Origin: Phragmitibacter flavus
Lineage (GTDB): Bacteria; Verrucomicrobiota; Verrucomicrobiia; Verrucomicrobiales; Verrucomicrobiaceae
DNA: 64,000 nt
Reading direction: 5' to 3'
Assembly (NCBI RefSeq): GCF_005780165.1
Contig: NZ_VAUV01000002.1
Span: 124,001-188,000, forward strand
The translations under genes were made by a program, and so were the position numbers. Below, piece by piece: positions 60,583 to 64,000 of this stretch (the stretch's first letter is position 1; the number at the start of each line of letters is the position of its first letter). The notes beneath the pieces were generated by a model. The model did no database searches and was not told the DNA's origin. It was given only the letters and a program-made list of their open reading frames with translations.

Positions 60583-62031
60583 TCAGCCGTTGTCGCGGAG
60601 GACCCAGGTGTCTTTGGAGCCGCCACCTTGGGAGGAGTTGACAACGAGACTGCCCTTGCGGAGGGCGACGCGGGTGAGGCCTCCGGGGGTGACGCTGATT
60701 TTGTCGCCGTAGAGGATGTAGGGTCGGAGGTCGACGTGGCGGCCTTCAAAATCTTCGCCGCACCAGGTCGGGTGGCGGGAGAGGGAGATGGGCGGCTGGG
60801 CGATGAAGTTGCGGGGATCAGCGATTATGTTTTTGCGGAAGGTTTCGATTTCTTCGCTGCTGGCCCAGGGTCCCATGAGCATGCCGTAGCCGCCGGCTTC
60901 GTTGGCGGATTTGACGACGAGTTTGGCGAGGTTGTCGAGGATGAAGGCGCGGTCGGAGGGCTCGCTGGCGAGATAGGTCTCGACGTTGGGAAGGATGGGG
61001 TCTTCGCCGAGGTAGTATTTGATGATCTTGGGGACGAAGTAGTAGATGACTTTGTCGTCGGCGATTCCGGTGCCGACGGCGTTTGCCAGAGTCACGTTGC
61101 CGGAGCGGCAGGCGTGGATGAGGCCGGGGACGCCGAGGAGGGAGTCGGGACGGAACACGGAAGGATCAAGGAAATCGTCGTCGATGCGGCGGTAGATGAC
61201 GTCGACGGGCATGAGGCCGGCGGTGGTGCGCATGTAGACCTTGGCGTCGCGCACGACGAGGTCGCGTCCTTCGACAATCGGGATGCCCATCTGGCGGGCG
61301 AGGAAGGCGTGTTCAAAGTAGGCGGAGTTGTAGACGCCGGGGGTGAGGAGGACCACGTTGGGGCCGTCGTCGGAGCCGAGGTTGTCGGGCGCGACGAATT
61401 GGAGAACGTTGCGGAGCTGGTTGGGGTAATCGTCGACAGGGTGGACGTTGGCGGACTGGTAGAGATTGGGGAACGCACGCTTGAGGGCGGTGCGGTTTTC
61501 CAGCATGTAGGAGGCGCCGGAAGGACAGCGAAGGTTGTCTTCAAGGACGAGGTAGCCGCCGTCGCGACCGCGGATGAGGTCGGTGCCGCAGATGTGGACG
61601 TAGATGTCTTTGGCGACGTTGCATCCCATGAACTCGCGACGGAAATGCTTGGCGCCGTTGATGTAGTGAGGGGGGATGATGCGGTCCTTGAGGATTTTCT
61701 GTTCGTGGTAGAGATCGTGGAGGAAGAGGTTGAGGGCGGTGATGCGCTGGATGAGGCCTTTTTCGACAATCGCCCATTCATCGGCGGGAATGACGCGGGG
61801 CATGAGGTCGAAGGGGAAGATGCGTTCGGTGCCTTCGTTGTCGTTGTAGACGGTGAAGGTGACGCCGCTGCGCATGAACGAGAGGTCGACAGCGGTTTGA
61901 CGGCGATGGTATTCCTCGGTGTCGAGGCTTTGCATGCGATCAAGGACACGCTTGTAATGTGGTCGCACCAGGCGGCCATCGTTGAACATTTCGTCGAAAA
62001 AATCTTCGGTTAGGTAATTGTCGAGAACCAT
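60583..62031 (-). CDS. circularly permuted ATP-grasp type 2 family protein
   Basis: A 482-residue member of the circularly permuted ATP-grasp type 2 family. The characteristic N-terminus is [20 protein letters not shown], with [59 protein letters not shown] and the C-terminal [19 protein letters not shown]. The enzyme is expected to form an amide or peptide-like bond using ATP, with the alpha-E and transglutaminase-like partners. Start at ATG 62031 ([14 protein letters not shown]) is the family start. It is divergent from eboE, 164 bases away. Confidence 0.95.
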   Translation of the reverse strand: MVLDNYLTEDFFDEMFNDGRLVRPHYKRVLDRMQSLDTEEYHRRQTAVDLSFMRSGVTFTVYNDNEGTERIFPFDLMPRVIPADEWAIVEKGLIQRITALNLFLHDLYHEQKILKDRIIPPHYINGAKHFRREFMGCNVAKDIYVHICGTDLIRGRDGGYLVLEDNLRCPSGASYMLENRTALKRAFPNLYQSANVHPVDDYPNQLRNVLQFVAPDNLGSDDGPNVVLLTPGVYNSAYFEHAFLARQMGIPIVEGRDLVVRDAKVYMRTTAGLMPVDVIYRRIDDDFLDPSVFRPDSLLGVPGLIHACRSGNVTLANAVGTGIADDKVIYYFVPKIIKYYLGEDPILPNVETYLASEPSDRAFILDNLAKLVVKSANEAGGYGMLMGPWASSEEIETFRKNIIADPRNFIAQPPISLSRHPTWCGEDFEGRHVDLRPYILYGDKISVTPGGLTRVALRKGSLVVNSSQGGGSKDTWVLRDNG

Positions 62032-62195
62032 GGTGTGATAAGGGAAGTGTGGAAGTTTTATGGCAAAGCAAAATCGAGGCCAAGGGGGCGATTGTTTGCA
62101 GAGGTTGATGATGGTTGGGAAATGTTGACGCTGGATTGGACGAACGGACGATGGCAAAGCATTGCAAAGCTCTGCCAACGATTGCAAACTCCGGC

Positions 62196-63365
62196 ATGGA
62201 ATTGAATCATGGGCTGCATCTGGGTTATTGCACGAACATTCATCGGGGCGAGGACTGGGCGTCGACGTGGCGCGGTCTGGAGGAGTATACTTTGCAGGTG
62301 CGGCGGCGGGTGGCGAAGGGGCGGAAGTATGGGATTGGGCTGCGTTTGAGCGAGCGTGCGGCGCGGGAGTTGTCGGCGCCGTGTCAGATGGCGGAGTTTC
62401 AGGAGTGGCTGGAGAAGCACGATTGTTATGTGTTCACGATCAACGGGTTTCCGTATGGGAACTTCCATGGGGAACGGGTCAAGGAGGAGGTGTTCAAGCC
62501 GGACTGGACGTCGCCGAAGCGGTTGGAATACACGAAGCTGCTGTTTGATCTGCTGGCGCAGTTGCTGCCCGCTGGGATGAGCGGAAGTGTGAGCACTTTG
62601 CCGGGTTCGCACAAGGAGTTCGGGGTGGGTAAAGAGGAGCTTGGTCTGATCTTTGATCATTTGCAGGTTTGCAGTCAACACATTGAATCGCTGCGTGAAA
62701 AAACGGGCAAGGATTTGCATTTGGGACTGGAGCCGGAGCCGCTGGGTTTGGTGGAGACGAGCGGGGAAGTGCTGAAGTTTTTTGGGTTGTATCTGGATCG
62801 GCATCCGCGTGATGGGCGGTTTTTGAGGAATGTGGGGGTGAATTATGATTGCTGTCATCTGGCGGTGGAGTTTGAGGAGGCGGATGAGGCGCTGTCGAGA
62901 ATTGCGGATGCGGGGGTGAGGTTGAGCAAGCTGCATCTGAGTTCGGCGTTGAAGCTGAAGCCGACGGTGGAGAATTTGGAGAGGTTGAAGGAGTTTGATG
63001 AGCCGGTGTATTTTCATCAGGTGATTGCGTCGGATGGTGTGAATCCGTTGCGGAGGTTTAGGGATATTCCGGAGGCACTGGAGTTTGCGCGGTCGATGCC
63101 GGGTCAGGTGGGTGAGGAGTGGCGGGTGCATTTTCATATCCCGCTGCATGCGAGTCCGACGGGGGGATTCGGGGACACGCAGGATCACATTTTAGGATGT
63201 CTGGACTGGCTGGCGGCGCGGCCGAAGGCGTGTCAGCATCTGGAAATGGAGACTTACACTTGGGAGGTATTGCCGGTGGAGTTGCGGGCGGGGGATGTGG
63301 TGGATCAGTTGTGCGCGGAGTATGACTGGACGCTGGGGGAGATGAGGAAGCGGGGGCTGGCGTGA
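62196..63365 (+). CDS. eboE: EboE-like metabolite traffic protein (TIM-barrel, xylose-isomerase-like)
   Basis: A 389-residue TIM-barrel protein whose start ([20 protein letters not shown]) is typical of EboE: the [10 protein letters not shown] stretch is the family hallmark. The barrel continues with [50 protein letters not shown] and HFHIPLHA. EboE belongs to the ebo cluster (eboABCDEF), implicated in transport of metabolite precursors toward the periplasm in cyanobacteria. Function in other bacteria is not known. A UbiA-like EboC gene follows after 61 bases. Confidence 0.9.
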   Translation: MELNHGLHLGYCTNIHRGEDWASTWRGLEEYTLQVRRRVAKGRKYGIGLRLSERAARELSAPCQMAEFQEWLEKHDCYVFTINGFPYGNFHGERVKEEVFKPDWTSPKRLEYTKLLFDLLAQLLPAGMSGSVSTLPGSHKEFGVGKEELGLIFDHLQVCSQHIESLREKTGKDLHLGLEPEPLGLVETSGEVLKFFGLYLDRHPRDGRFLRNVGVNYDCCHLAVEFEEADEALSRIADAGVRLSKLHLSSALKLKPTVENLERLKEFDEPVYFHQVIASDGVNPLRRFRDIPEALEFARSMPGQVGEEWRVHFHIPLHASPTGGFGDTQDHILGCLDWLAARPKACQHLEMETYTWEVLPVELRAGDVVDQLCAEYDWTLGEMRKRGLA

Positions 63366-63370
63366 AGGAG

Positions 63371-63412
63371 ATTTAGGATTGATGATTTAGGATTGATGAA
63401 TCTTGATTGGTG
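63371..63412. repeat. heptanucleotide repeat (GATTTAG/GATTGAT)
   Basis: GATTTAG, GATTGAT, GATTTAG, GATTGAT, GAATCTT, GATTGGT form six consecutive heptamers in the 55-base gap between eboE and eboC. Confidence 0.8.
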
Positions 63413-63426
63413 AACGGGGGATGACG

Positions 63427-64000
63427 ATGCGTGTTTGGTTGGAGCTGGCTCGAATTTCGAATTTGCCGACGGTTTGGACGAATGTCCTGGCCGGGTGGGT
63501 GCTGGCGGGCGGGAAGTGGGAGGGGGAGTGGGTGACCCTGGCGTGGCTGCTGTTGGGTGGCTCGCTTTTATATACTGGCGGGATGTTTTTGAATGATGCG
63601 GCGGATGCGCGGTGGGATCGGGAACATCGGGCGGAGAGGCCGATTGCGATGGGGAGGGTTAAGGAGCGGATGGTGTGGCTGGTGGCGGTGATTTTTTTGG
63701 CGGTGGGATTGGGGATGGTGGTGATCGGGGGAGGGGCGAATGTTTGGGTGTCGCTGGCGTTAGTGGCGGCGATTGTGGGGTATGACCTTTATCACAAGCC
63801 GTGGAAAGGGTCGGTTTTGGTGATGGGGATGTGCCGGGTGTTGCTGTATTTGATGGCGGGTTCGGCGGTGGCGGGGGGATGGGAATGGGGGGGGAATGGG
63901 GGATTGATTTTTAAGGCGCTGGCGCTGGGGGGGGATGTGGGGGGGTTGAGTTTGGCGGCGCGGGGGGAGGGAGGAAAAGGAGATGGGGGGGGATGGTTGA
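63427..64000 (+). CDS. eboC: EboC-like UbiA-type prenyltransferase (partial, 3' end outside window)
   Basis: Starts MRVWLELARISNLPTVWTNV, with the polyprenyl-pyrophosphate site in LNDAADARWDREHRAERPI (DxxxD type) and several hydrophobic helices thereafter. This is the UbiA superfamily as found in ebo clusters (EboC). The frame is open to the last base, so the C-terminus is missing. An ATG at 63421 is a second possible start. The last 110 bases are unusually G-rich and translate less well than expected for the family, suggesting poor sequence quality or a low-complexity stretch. Confidence 0.85.
   Translation, partial: MRVWLELARISNLPTVWTNVLAGWVLAGGKWEGEWVTLAWLLLGGSLLYTGGMFLNDAADARWDREHRAERPIAMGRVKERMVWLVAVIFLAVGLGMVVIGGGANVWVSLALVAAIVGYDLYHKPWKGSVLVMGMCRVLLYLMAGSAVAGGWEWGGNGGLIFKALALGGDVGGLSLAARGEGGKGDGGGWL

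Noticed and set aside
59442-62013. Long open frames on the plus strand (59442-60500 and 60628-62013) opposite the alpha-E and ATP-grasp genes
   Set aside because: They are frame shadows of high-G+C codon use. Their translations are Gly/Val/Asp-rich without any domain, whereas the minus-strand products are full-length family members.
1-64000. tRNA, rRNA or known riboswitches
   Set aside because: No cloverleaf with a GGTTCGAATCC-like arm, no rRNA-like stretch and no familiar riboswitch core was found by reading both strands. A tRNAscan or Rfam search could still find a weak one.

Overview
The window reads as a chromosomal piece of a Gram-negative, moderately high-G+C bacterium, most probably a member of the Verrucomicrobiota. 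I infer this from the mix of families: SGNH hydrolases, a DUF1080 protein, a PL6 lyase, a neutral-ceramidase-like protein, a very large S8 protease, FabV, an ebo-cluster start, and two sites that fit the TGTTC-N4-GAACA LexA motif I recall for that phylum. There is no rRNA gene to prove it, no tRNA gene was seen, and base composition was judged by eye only.

Left part (1-19446): mostly housekeeping and accessory genes in short operons. They include a TIGR02587/TIGR02588 pair, a nucleoid-associated YejK-like protein, a 2OG-Fe(II) oxygenase, a LysR regulator facing a Tat-exported MBL-fold protein, a diiron ferritin-like protein, FabV enoyl-ACP reductase, the MsrPQ methionine sulfoxide repair pair, an SLC13-type transporter, and a TIGR03916/TIGR03915 DNA-repair operon with a perfect LexA-type palindrome at its start. 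An H-type lectin, two methyltransferases and a TrkA-type K+ channel follow.

Foreign island (about 19450-23300): repeat-rich spacer and an IS481-like transposase remnant lead into a visibly AT-rich block. It carries a promoter containing a perfect 18-bp palindrome, a small unrecognised protein, an XRE/MqsA-type antitoxin-like protein and a SecB-like chaperone overlapping it. This is a candidate toxin-antitoxin-chaperone (TAC) system, followed by an orphan membrane protein.

Middle (23400-47512): LOG-family protein; a Y-family polymerase with a LexA-type box next to its start; two 183-bp MITE-like elements; a PL6 lyase; cupin, PhnA, SGNH and ceramidase-like genes; a hybrid histidine kinase; a frameshifted SDR and an intact SDR; a PcfJ-like protein; a redox-stress group (HxlR, azoreductase, DUF1772, OsmC, DoxX); a 1330-residue subtilase; and a Ski2-like helicase beside an AlkD-like protein.

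Right part (47572-64000): a DUF1080 protein, an NtrB/NtrC-type system facing a TonB-dependent receptor that has a sigma-54-like promoter, a RAYT transposase flanked by REP-like palindromes, and a 127-bp 3' remnant of a second transglutaminase gene. Then come an OmpR/CusS-type two-component system with a membrane methyltransferase and a TPR protein, the transglutaminase / alpha-E / circularly permuted ATP-grasp operon, and the start of an ebo cluster (eboE, eboC) running off the window. Different heptanucleotide tandem arrays sit in at least five separate intergenic places.
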